From: CAZVEV01 sp964625865
GTDB taxonomy: Bacteria; Planctomycetota; Phycisphaerae; SM23-33
Assembly: GCA_964625865.1 (NCBI GenBank)
Contig: CAZVEV010000006.1
Span: forward strand, 1 to 49,728
Reading direction: 5' to 3'
DNA: 49,728 nucleotides
Made by a program: the position numbers and the translations under genes. Each line of letters begins with the position of its first letter. Positions within the stretch are counted from its first letter, which is position 1. The notes under the pieces are model-generated. The model was not told the DNA's origin. It saw only the letters and a list, made by a program, of their open reading frames with translations, and searched no databases. Positions 16,602 through 24,463 of the stretch are shown in pieces.

Positions 16602-16831
16602 CGGGCCGCCCGCCGGTAGCAGGGGTTACATCTGGAGTGGCGAACCTGGTTCGTGACGGTGAGATCTGGTTCGCGCGAGGCGAGGTCTGGTTCGCGCGAG
16701 GCGGCTTCTACGCCACCACGGGGCTTGTCCCCGTGGAGCGATGATTGACTGCTAAGCGCCGGAGGGGTGTTAGACCGACAACCCACCCCCCCCCCGGCGG
16801 GGGGGGGGGGGGGGAAGAGGGGGGGGGGGTG

Positions 16832-16841
16832 NNNNNNNNNN
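16832..16841. other. Assembly gap (10 N) in a G/C homopolymer zone
   Basis: Ten Ns follow two long G runs (16799-16814 and 16819-16829). The bases after the gap (CCCCGTGGAGCGGTGATT) repeat those before it (CCCCGTGGAGCGATGATT). The gap therefore probably joins two copies of a tandem hairpin unit that could not be assembled. Confidence 0.9.
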
Positions 16842-16849
16842 CCCCGTGG

Positions 16850-16967
16850 AGCGGTGATTCGTCACTAGCCGCGAGAGTCTTCTTCCTCCTCCTTCCCGCC
16901 CCGCCGGAGGCGGGGCGGGAAGGAGGAAAGAGGGGGGCGGGTTCGCGGCTAGTGACGAATCAGTGCT
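16850..16967. repeat. Family C compound hairpin
   Basis: The arms ATTCGTCACTAGCCGCGA (16857-16874) and TCGCGGCTAGTGACGAAT (16943-16960) are perfect complements. They enclose a second nested palindrome built on CTTCCCGCCCCGCC/GGCGGGGCGGGAAG. A related left half, lacking its partner, lies just before the assembly gap. Confidence 0.88.
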
Positions 16968-17084
16968 CCATCGGGACGAGCCCGATGGTGGCGGGAACTG
17001 CCGCTGATCGGCAAGACGGCATGCGGGTGACGCATTGTGCGAGAGACCGGAAACACGCTGTCTGTTTAATAGAGAGAGACGACT

Positions 17085-19616
17085 ATGCCCTATGCAGCGC
17101 GACGTCCTCAGAGTGTTACGTGTCTGGCTGCCGGTATCGTGACGATACTGGCGGTGCTCGTTTCGACGGTGCCGGCGGCCCTGACGGTCGCCCAGACGCT
17201 GGATGAGGAGTGGGGTGAGATCACGCGCCACCTCTCACGGGCCAAGCGGGCCAAGCCCGAATGGCGACAGCGACTGAAGGATGAGGCGCTTGACGTACAC
17301 GCCCTTGTCAGTCCGAAAGACACCGACCCGCTTGACGTGGTGCTGCGGCGTACGGCGGCACTTGTGGGGCACTTCAAGGCCCGACGGATGCTCCCGGCCA
17401 AGGTCACCGCCAGCTACGCGGCCCAACTGGCGAAGCTGGCCGCCGACGCAAAGACCGCCGCCAAGGGCGGCCCGAGAAAGGCGCTGTTCGTCAAGGTCTG
17501 CACGCTCCGCCGCCGGATCGCGATGTCCAACCCCCTGCTGAGCTTCGACAAGATCGTCTGCATGCTCGAAAAGCCCGGCCACAGGCGAATCATCGAACAG
17601 GCCAGGGCCGTCTTTCCGGGGCACAGCATCGGCGGGGGGCCGGTGATTCTCAGCAACTTCAAGACCGCTGCGGCGATGACCGAAGTGCTCAAAGGCGTCA
17701 AGGTCACCTCGGGCCCGTGGAAGGGCAAGGAGTTGGTGGGCAAGTTCTCGGGGCTCGAACTGAGCTACGACGGCAAGCGCCTGTTGCTGGCGGCGACGAC
17801 GGACAAGGAGGTCTGGCACGTCTTTCGGTACAACCTGGTTACCAAGGCCCTGGAGCAGTTGACCGACGGTCCGGACGACGACTTCGACCCCCACGAGCTA
17901 CCGTCGGGGCGAATCGTGTTCACCTCGACGCGGCGCGGCGGCGTGGGGCGCTGTGTCATCGTGCCCCAGGCCCTGACTTACACGATGCACTCGATGGAGC
18001 CGGACGGCTCGGACATCATCTGCCTCAGTTTCCACGAGACCAACGAATGGGCGCCCACCATCACGCACACCGGCAAGATCGCCTACACGCGGTGGGACTA
18101 CGTGGACCGTCACTGGGGGGTGGCCCATCACTATTGGGAGTGCTTCCCGGACGGGCGGGACCCGCGGAACTACCACGGCAACTACCCCTTGCCGTGGCAC
18201 GCCGTGCCCAAGGATGCCGATCCCAAGAACTACGGCAAGCGTGCGTTCGTCTATGGGCGGCGTCTGCGACCCGACGCGGAGTTGTCATTCCGGCCGGTCC
18301 CCGACTCGCCGAAGTACACCGCAACCGCCGTGGGCCATCACCAGGGCTTCTCCGGCTCGCTGGTGCTGCTGGACCCGCGAATCGCCGACGACGGAAAGAT
18401 GTCGCAGCTTAAGCGGATCACGCCGGAGTACTTCTTCCCCGAGGTCGAACACGGAGCGAGTCATACATACGGGACGGCCTGGCCGCTCAGCGAGGACTTC
18501 TATCTCTGCAACTACAATTACGGACTGTACCTGCTGGACCGATTCGGCAACCGTGACGTGATCTACGATCCGGGCAAGGGCAAGTACCGCGTGCGCGACC
18601 CGTTCCCGATGCGCGCCCGCCGCATGCCGCCGGTGATCCCCGTCCAGACATGGCAGGGCAAGCGGGCAGGACGCCCGGGTCACCGCCGCGCCGTCATCAG
18701 CGTGATGAACGTCTACGACGCCGACGAGGCCGCCACCTTGCCCAAGGGCATCACCGTCAAGCACATGCGCATCGTCCAGGTCATGCCCCAGATGCTCGAC
18801 AACTGGTTCTCGGGCCAGTCGGTCAGACAGATTTCGTTCGCCAGTGACTCGATCGGGCGCATGCCGCTGGGCATCGTGCCGGTCGAGAAAGACGGCAGCG
18901 TCTACTGCGAGGCGCCGGTGGGCAAGGCGATCTACTTCCAGTTGCTCGACGAAAAAGGCATGGCGGTCCACTCGATGCGGTCGGCGACGTTCGTTCATCC
19001 GGGCGAGCACCTGTCATGCCTCGGCTGTCACGAAGACAAGCTGCGGGGCACGCCGCCGGTCAACGCCCGACCGCTGGCGATGAAGCGCCCGCCGTCGAAG
19101 CTCGTCCAGGAGGTCTCCAGCGGTGCCATGCCGTTTAACTACATCCAACTGGTCAAGAAGCCCGTCTTCGACAGGAAGTGCGTTCCTTGCCACATGAAGC
19201 ACCCGAAGAAGGCCCCCGACATGAGCTACCGGTCGCTGGCCCGCAATGATCGCGTCTTCAGTTGCCCCGGCGAGAACCCCGCACTGGAGGTCCTCGGCGT
19301 CGGCGGGTCGCGGACAACGCCCGGACGCTTCGGCGCCCACGTGTCGGGCCTCATGAAGGCCCTCAGGACGAATCCGCATATGAAGGACGTCAAGCTGACG
19401 GCCGACGAGATGAAGCGGATCACGCTCTGGCTGGACCTGAACTCGAACGAGATCGGCTGGATCGGCAACGACCGCAGCGTGATCAAGGCCCAGAAGGACG
19501 GCAAGGCGATCTGGCCGCCGGTTGACGTGGACCCGGCGAATCCCACCGGCGTGGAAAACGACCGCCCACTGGACGTCCCGATAACCTTCCGGGGCGCGAA
19601 GACCTCAACGCGATAG
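17085..19616 (+). CDS. Exported di-haem protein with hydrazine-synthase-alpha-like middle domain and WD40-like propeller
   Basis: 843 residues with a signal peptide (about 1-37). The region from about 180 to 560 is a TolB/WD40-like propeller (SGLELSYDGKRLLLAATTDK, ELPSGRIVFTSTRRGG). It is followed by a segment with MPLGIVPVEKDGSVYCEAPV that I recognise as the middle domain shared with anammox hydrazine synthase alpha (HzsA). Two c-type haem sites follow: CLGCH (645-649) and CVPCH (699-703). The family is widespread in planctomycetes that do not make hydrazine, and no HzsB or HzsC homologue is adjacent. A periplasmic redox or sensing role is therefore safer than hydrazine synthesis. It is likely cotranscribed with the discoidin-like gene 50 bases downstream. 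Confidence 0.88.
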   Translation: MPYAARRPQSVTCLAAGIVTILAVLVSTVPAALTVAQTLDEEWGEITRHLSRAKRAKPEWRQRLKDEALDVHALVSPKDTDPLDVVLRRTAALVGHFKARRMLPAKVTASYAAQLAKLAADAKTAAKGGPRKALFVKVCTLRRRIAMSNPLLSFDKIVCMLEKPGHRRIIEQARAVFPGHSIGGGPVILSNFKTAAAMTEVLKGVKVTSGPWKGKELVGKFSGLELSYDGKRLLLAATTDKEVWHVFRYNLVTKALEQLTDGPDDDFDPHELPSGRIVFTSTRRGGVGRCVIVPQALTYTMHSMEPDGSDIICLSFHETNEWAPTITHTGKIAYTRWDYVDRHWGVAHHYWECFPDGRDPRNYHGNYPLPWHAVPKDADPKNYGKRAFVYGRRLRPDAELSFRPVPDSPKYTATAVGHHQGFSGSLVLLDPRIADDGKMSQLKRITPEYFFPEVEHGASHTYGTAWPLSEDFYLCNYNYGLYLLDRFGNRDVIYDPGKGKYRVRDPFPMRARRMPPVIPVQTWQGKRAGRPGHRRAVISVMNVYDADEAATLPKGITVKHMRIVQVMPQMLDNWFSGQSVRQISFASDSIGRMPLGIVPVEKDGSVYCEAPVGKAIYFQLLDEKGMAVHSMRSATFVHPGEHLSCLGCHEDKLRGTPPVNARPLAMKRPPSKLVQEVSSGAMPFNYIQLVKKPVFDRKCVPCHMKHPKKAPDMSYRSLARNDRVFSCPGENPALEVLGVGGSRTTPGRFGAHVSGLMKALRTNPHMKDVKLTADEMKRITLWLDLNSNEIGWIGNDRSVIKAQKDGKAIWPPVDVDPANPTGVENDRPLDVPITFRGAKTSTR

Positions 19617-19666
19617 AAAGCGAACCCAACCCCCAAACCCAAAGACCTCTCACGGGAGGAATGACA

Positions 19667-20641
19667 ATGCAGTATCAACGAAACGGTCGCCGTGTTCTCA
19701 GGACGTTTGGACTAGTCGCCTTTGTCGTAGCGGCGGCTGTTTTCGCCCCGGCGGCGTGCGGCGAGGCGATGGGCGCCGACAAGATCACCATCGCCCTTGT
19801 CGACGCCAAGGGCGCCACGGTCAAGACATCGACCAGCGGCACGCTGGAAGTGGCGCGGAAGTACGTCAAGGGCGACCGGATCGTCATCACGGGGGCGCAC
19901 GACCTGGCGGTCAAGGTCGACAAGCACTACGCCGAGACGATCCTCTTTGCCCCGACCAGGAAGGTAGAGTTCCCGATTCCGCTCTGGCCGGTGGGCAAGT
20001 ACCCAAGGAACTTTCCCCATCCGCCCAAGGCCTTCCAGGGCGAGACGCACGTGATCACGGCGCGGGCGGCGACGAAGAAGGAAGTCGCGGCCTACCGCAA
20101 CGTCGCGCTGAACCCGATGGACCCGCGGGGCAAGAGCCAGGCGTATCCGCACGCCAGTTCCAACAGCGAGTGGGGCGAAGCGGCCGTCTTCTCGGCGAAG
20201 ACCGCCATCGACGGGTTTGTCGAAGCCACGGGCGACCATCACCGCTGGCCGCGCCAGAGTTGGGGACCGTATCTGCCCGGCGGCAAGCACCCCGCTCCGG
20301 AGCTGACGATCGAGTTCGGGCGCCCCGTCGAGATCGACAAGCTGGTCGTCGTCGTGCGACACAACGTGCGGCAGAACAACCACTGGAAGGAGGCGACGGT
20401 CGAGTTCTCCGACGGATCCAAGGTCAAGATCACGCCGCAGTTCAACGGCAAGCGGCAGGAGTTCCCCATTGTCAAGCGCGTCGTCACGTCGCTGAAGTTC
20501 ACCTCGCTGGTCTCCGACAAGAAGGGCAAATACGCAGCCTTCGTCGAAACCGAAGTCTGGGGCAAGCCCGTCATCGCGAAGTCCAGGACCACGCCAAAGG
20601 CGAAACCATCCGCCATGGGAAGCGCCGCCCGTTCCGGTTGA
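19667..20641 (+). CDS. Exported discoidin (F5/8 type C)-like protein
   Basis: 324 residues. ATG 19667 is preferred over 19661 because it gives a 6-base spacing from the strong GGGAGGA. The signal peptide has a hydrophobic core VAAAVFAPAACGEA and could be lipidated. Residues about 140-305 read as a discoidin-like jelly roll: NVALNPMDPRGKSQAYPHAS, then WGEAAVFSAKTAIDGF, ELTIEFGRPVEIDKLVVVVR and WKEATVEFSDGSKVKIT. This matches the pattern of planctomycete carbohydrate-binding F5/8C modules. The N-terminal 100 residues are beta-rich and unassigned. It sits between the di-haem protein and the acyl-CoA ligase, whose start is 13 bases downstream. Confidence 0.82.
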   Translation: MQYQRNGRRVLRTFGLVAFVVAAAVFAPAACGEAMGADKITIALVDAKGATVKTSTSGTLEVARKYVKGDRIVITGAHDLAVKVDKHYAETILFAPTRKVEFPIPLWPVGKYPRNFPHPPKAFQGETHVITARAATKKEVAAYRNVALNPMDPRGKSQAYPHASSNSEWGEAAVFSAKTAIDGFVEATGDHHRWPRQSWGPYLPGGKHPAPELTIEFGRPVEIDKLVVVVRHNVRQNNHWKEATVEFSDGSKVKITPQFNGKRQEFPIVKRVVTSLKFTSLVSDKKGKYAAFVETEVWGKPVIAKSRTTPKAKPSAMGSAARSG

Positions 20642-20654
20642 CGTGCACACATCT

Positions 20655-22304
20655 ATGCAGACAGTAACGGACATCCTGTGCGACTCTCTGCGCCGCCACG
20701 GCGAGGGGGTGGTCTTCCAGACCTACAGCCCGACTGACGGCGTGTCGTCGGTGACGCGGCGGAAGGTGGCCAACCGGGCGGCCGAACTGGCCGAGATGCT
20801 CCACGCCCGGGGCGTGGGGCCTGGGGCGCGGGTGGGGCTGGTCGCGTGCAACGGTCCGGAGTGGGGGATGGCCTACTTCGGGATCCTGCTGACGGGCGCT
20901 ACCCTCGTGCCCCTGGACGCCAAGCTCACCGACGCCGAGATAGCCAACATCCTGCGACGCTGCGGGGCGGCAGTCCTGCTGACATGCGGCGACAACGCCG
21001 ACAAGGCCCGCGCCGCCGCCGGCGGGACCTGCGAGGTAATACTGCTCGGCGAGATCCCGTCAGTGGGCAAGTCCGACGGGGAGGCCCTGAACCGCGTGCT
21101 GGACCGTCATCGACCGGCCGGGGACGACCTGGCTGTCATATCGTTTTCGTCCGGAACCACGGGCGAGCCGAAGGGCATCATGCTGACCCACGGGAACATC
21201 GCGTCGAACGTGGAGGTTGCCCCGCGGATCATGGATTTCGGCCCGGGCGACAACTTCCTGTCGATCCTGCCGCTGAACCACCTGTTCGAGCAGACCCTCG
21301 GCATGCTCCTGCCGTTCTACGGCGGGGCACGCGTCACGTATCCCCAGTCGCTCAATCCGCGCGTGCTCGTCGAGGCCATGCACAAGACGCGGACGACCAT
21401 CGCCGTCATCGTCCCCGCGGTGGCCAGGCTCTTCCACAAACGCATCGAAGCCCAGATCGCGCAGATGTCGCCTTGGAAACGTCGCCTCGCCCGTGCGCTT
21501 TGTCGCATCGCCGCCGCGGCCGACCGGCTGGGCCTGCCCGTCGGACCGTTGCTGCTTCGCCGCGTCCGCGCCGCGTTCGGGGAGCACATGCGCGTGTTCT
21601 TCAGCGGCGGGGCGGCTTTGGACGACGAGATCGCCCTGTTCTTCAAGCACATCGGCCTGCCGATCATGCAGGGGTACGGCCTGTCGGAGACCTCGCCCCT
21701 GGTGGCTGTCAACACGCCCGTCCGCAGCCGGATCGGTTCAGTGGGCAGGCCGATTGAGAACGTCACCGTCAAGATTGATCCTGTCGACGGGTGCGATGAG
21801 GGCACGGGCGAGATTCTCGTCAGCGGTCCGAACGTGATGGCCGGCTACTTCGAGGACGCCGCCGCCACCGCCGCCGTACTGGACAACGGCTGGCTCCGCA
21901 CGGGCGACCTCGGGCGCCTCGATGCCGACGGGTTCCTCCACGTTACCGGGCGGCTGAAGGACGTGATCATCGGCGAGTCGGGCAAGAACGTGTATCCCAA
22001 CGAGATCGAAGCCGTGATCGCCAAGTGTCCCGGCGTCGACGACGTCTGCGTGTTGGGCCTGCCCACCGACAAGGCCGGGCAGCGCCACGAGGACATCGTC
22101 GTCCTGGTCGTCCCCGCCCGAGCTGACACCGACGCCGAAACCCTCCGCCGCGAAATCCGCACCGCCTGCAAGACCCTGGCAAGCTACAAAATGCCCAAGT
22201 TCTTTGCTGTCTGGGAAGACCCGTTCCCCCGAACAGCCACACTGAAGATCAAGAAACGCGAACTGGTCGCCCTCATCGACCGCGAGTCGCTACTGCCGCT
22301 GTGA
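20655..22304 (+). CDS. AMP-forming acyl-CoA synthetase / long-chain fatty acid ligase
   Basis: About 549 residues from ATG 20655; GTG 20643 is an alternative, and neither has a clear ribosome-binding site. Adenylation motifs are complete: the P-loop ISFSSGTTGEPKGI, then GYGLSETSPLVA, GWLRTGDLGRLDADGF, a hinge near GRLKDVII, and a C-terminal catalytic lysine region TATLKIKKREL. It activates a carboxylic acid, most likely a fatty acid given the overall resemblance to long-chain ligases (FadD-type, LNHLFEQT). It follows the exported discoidin gene by 13 bases, but a functional link is not obvious. Confidence 0.92.
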   Translation: MQTVTDILCDSLRRHGEGVVFQTYSPTDGVSSVTRRKVANRAAELAEMLHARGVGPGARVGLVACNGPEWGMAYFGILLTGATLVPLDAKLTDAEIANILRRCGAAVLLTCGDNADKARAAAGGTCEVILLGEIPSVGKSDGEALNRVLDRHRPAGDDLAVISFSSGTTGEPKGIMLTHGNIASNVEVAPRIMDFGPGDNFLSILPLNHLFEQTLGMLLPFYGGARVTYPQSLNPRVLVEAMHKTRTTIAVIVPAVARLFHKRIEAQIAQMSPWKRRLARALCRIAAAADRLGLPVGPLLLRRVRAAFGEHMRVFFSGGAALDDEIALFFKHIGLPIMQGYGLSETSPLVAVNTPVRSRIGSVGRPIENVTVKIDPVDGCDEGTGEILVSGPNVMAGYFEDAAATAAVLDNGWLRTGDLGRLDADGFLHVTGRLKDVIIGESGKNVYPNEIEAVIAKCPGVDDVCVLGLPTDKAGQRHEDIVVLVVPARADTDAETLRREIRTACKTLASYKMPKFFAVWEDPFPRTATLKIKKRELVALIDRESLLPL

Positions 22305-22314
22305 GTAATCGAGC

Positions 22315-22340
22315 GGATGCCGTGGCTTGACGCGGCACCC
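22315..22340. terminator. Small hairpin between convergent genes, resembling the outer arm of family A
   Basis: GGATGCCGTG pairs with CGCGGCACCC (with G-U wobbles) around the loop GCTTGA. It lies between the stops at 22304 and 22369, where a terminator is expected. The stem matches the outer GGGTGCCGTGG end of the family A palindromes, so it may be a minimal relative. Confidence 0.55.
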
Positions 22341-22368
22341 TGCTACGTGTTCGGCGACCAAAGTTGGG

Positions 22369-22917
22369 CTACGGTGCGCCGGCGGGGGGGCGGAGCAGGC
22401 GGTCGAGGTCGCGGAGGATCGTCCGCTCGAGCATGCGGTTGTACCGATACGTCTCCCACACGTCGTTCTGCCGCGGGGTGGTGGCGCCCTCCAGGTCGGC
22501 GGGCGTCTGGTTGGGCATGCCGCTGTAGTTCTCCTGGCGGCCCCGAAAGGTCCTGTAGGCGGCCGAGCCCTCGCGCTGGACGGCCACCGACAGCGTGGCC
22601 ACCACGTACCGCCCATCCGCGCGGAGCGTCATCTCCGCGAACTGCCGATCCGGGGCCGAACCGGTCGCGCCGAGCCGAGAGGGCTCTGCATAGACCGGAC
22701 GGCTGAGTATCACCCCGCTCTCGGCGTCGGCGGAGTCCACCGGGAAGTACTGCGCCACCACCTCCTGTGCCGTCGAGAACGCCTTGTCGTACGCAACTGG
22801 GCCGAGCATCATCTGCGTGCCCGGCGACTCCGACGCGCACCCGCATGCGCCGGCCGCACACAGCGCCGCGGCGGCCGCCACGAGTCCCCGCGCGACGGTT
22901 CGCAGGCTATTCCTCAT
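22369..22917 (-). CDS. Small lipoprotein, function unknown
   Basis: 182 residues from ATG 22917, which overlaps the end of guaB by 11 bases, so it is probably translationally coupled. The N-terminus MRNSLRTVARGLVAAAAALC continues AAGACGCASESPG, an export signal with a lipobox-like AGAC or GACGC. The mature part has a compact alpha/beta pattern (YDKAFSTAQEVVAQYFPVDS, SGVILSRPVYAEPSR, YVVATLSVAVQREG). Planctomycete small lipoproteins of this kind are common, but I do not recognise the family. The coupling with guaB probably reflects shared expression rather than shared pathway. Confidence 0.8.
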   Translation of the reverse strand: MRNSLRTVARGLVAAAAALCAAGACGCASESPGTQMMLGPVAYDKAFSTAQEVVAQYFPVDSADAESGVILSRPVYAEPSRLGATGSAPDRQFAEMTLRADGRYVVATLSVAVQREGSAAYRTFRGRQENYSGMPNQTPADLEGATTPRQNDVWETYRYNRMLERTILRDLDRLLRPPAGAP

Positions 22918-24379
22918 CGGTGTCCCACGTCGTGTAGTTCGGGGACTCATGGGTGATCGCGATATCGTGCGGATGGTTCTCGGCCAGGCTGGCCGCCGAG
23001 ATGCGAATGAACGTCGCCTTGGTCCGCAGGTCCTCGATCGTCTCGGTGCCGCAGTGATCCATCCCGCTACGGAGCCCGCCGATCAGTTGATACACGAAGT
23101 CGCCCAGCAGGCCGCGGTAGGGCACGCGGCCCTCGACGCCCTCGGGGACGAGCTTGCTGCGGTCGGTCTGCCCCGCCTGCCCGTATCGGTCGGCCGAGCC
23201 GGCAAGCATCGCGTCCATCGAGCCCATGCCGCGGTAGCTCTTGAATCGCCTGCCCCTGTAGATCACCAGGCGACCGGGCGATTCTTCGAGTCCGGCAAAC
23301 AGGCTGCCCATCATCACGGCCGAGGCCCCGGCGGCGATGGCCTTGGTGATGTCGCCGCTGAGCCGGATGCCGCCATCGGCGATCACGGGCACGTCGTTGG
23401 CGTCGCCCACGCGAGCGGTTTCGGAAACCGCCGTCATCTGAGGCACGCCCACGCCTGTCACCACGCGGGTGGTGCAGATCGCCCCGGGCCCGATGCCCAC
23501 CCGCAGCGAATCGGCCCCGGCGGCGATGAGGTCTTCGGCCGCCGCCGCCGACGCGATATTGCCCGCCACCACGTCGATCGTCGGGTAGCTCGCCTTGATC
23601 TGCCTAAGGGTCTCGAGCACGATTTCCTTGTGGCCGTGCGAGGTGTCCACGCAGATCACGTCGACGTCCTTGGCGATCAGGGCCTCGACGCGGTCGTAGT
23701 CGAGCACGCCGACGGCCCCGCCAACCCTCAGGCGCCCGCGGGGGTCCTTGCAGCTACGCGGGAACAGGCGCATCTTGTCCACGTCGCTCATCGTGATCAG
23801 CCCGACCAGCCGCATCTCATCGTCCACCAGCAGCAGTTTCTCCACCTTGGCCTGATGCAGGATCTCCTGGGCCTCGTCCAGTCCCGTTTCGGGCGAGCCG
23901 GTGACCAGGTTTTCGCTCGTCATCACGTTGCGGATCACCGTCTCGCCGGCCAGGAACTTCATGTCACGCCGCGTCAGAATCCCCACCAGCTTGGCGCCCT
24001 CCTCCACAATCGGGATGCCCGAGATGTTCTGCTCGGCCATCGCCCGCCGGGCCGTCTCCGTCGATTCGTCCGGCGGCAGCGTGAACGGGTCGGTGATCAC
24101 GCCGTTTTCAGACCGCTTGACCTTCTCGACCTCGAGCGCCTGGGCTTCGGGCGAGAGATTGCGGTGGATAAACCCCAAGCCGCCTTCCTGGGCCAGCGCG
24201 ATGGCCAGCGCGGACTCCGTCACCGTGTCCATGGGCGCCGAAACCAGCGGGATATTCAGTCGGATGTTCCGCGTAAGCTGCGTGGACGTATCAACTTCCG
24301 ACGGCGAAACTGACGAGCGTGCAGGCATCAGGAGGACGTCGTCGAAGGTGATACCGTTGCCGATAATTCTGTCTTCCAT
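22907..24379 (-). CDS. guaB: Inosine-5'-monophosphate dehydrogenase
   Basis: 490 residues, full length for the family. It catalyses NAD-dependent oxidation of IMP to XMP, the committed step of GMP synthesis, in the cytoplasm. The N-terminal GITFDDVLLMPARSSV is diagnostic. A CBS pair (about residues 95-205) is inserted in the barrel (FTLPPDESTETARRAMAEQN, VIRNVMTSENLVTG). The catalytic loop GPGAICTTR has Cys302, the phosphate-binding loop is IADGGIR...MMGSLFAG, and the flap contains YRGMGSMDAML. It starts at 24379 and is divergent from bioF. Confidence 0.98.
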   Translation of the reverse strand: MEDRIIGNGITFDDVLLMPARSSVSPSEVDTSTQLTRNIRLNIPLVSAPMDTVTESALAIALAQEGGLGFIHRNLSPEAQALEVEKVKRSENGVITDPFTLPPDESTETARRAMAEQNISGIPIVEEGAKLVGILTRRDMKFLAGETVIRNVMTSENLVTGSPETGLDEAQEILHQAKVEKLLLVDDEMRLVGLITMSDVDKMRLFPRSCKDPRGRLRVGGAVGVLDYDRVEALIAKDVDVICVDTSHGHKEIVLETLRQIKASYPTIDVVAGNIASAAAAEDLIAAGADSLRVGIGPGAICTTRVVTGVGVPQMTAVSETARVGDANDVPVIADGGIRLSGDITKAIAAGASAVMMGSLFAGLEESPGRLVIYRGRRFKSYRGMGSMDAMLAGSADRYGQAGQTDRSKLVPEGVEGRVPYRGLLGDFVYQLIGGLRSGMDHCGTETIEDLRTKATFIRISAASLAENHPHDIAITHESPNYTTWDTDEE

Positions 24380-24463
24380 GGTCTGGCTCCCAGCAGATGC
24401 GGCCGGTGGATTGCGGCACAGGATATTGACGCGGGGGCGGCCATGCAAGCAAAATGTCTCGCG

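Larger units (their letters stand above)
16602..17084. repeat. 483-base intergenic region with tandem repeats, compound hairpin and assembly gap
   Basis: There is no credible gene here. In order it contains about three tandem 20-base units ending in CTGGTTCGCGCGAGG (16641-16701), a perfect 21-base palindrome centred on CTTGT (16716-16736), G/C homopolymers of 11-16 bases, ten Ns (16832-16841), a 100-base hairpin (16850-16967), and a second short palindrome CCATCGGG-ACGAG-CCCGATGG (16968-16988). A GA-rich stretch GAGAGAGACG precedes the next gene. Confidence 0.8.

Noticed and set aside
17085..19616. Evidence for anammox metabolism
   Set aside because: The HzsA-like domain alone is not diagnostic. 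No HzsB/C, hydrazine dehydrogenase or nitrite-cycle genes are nearby, and similar proteins occur in non-anammox planctomycetes.
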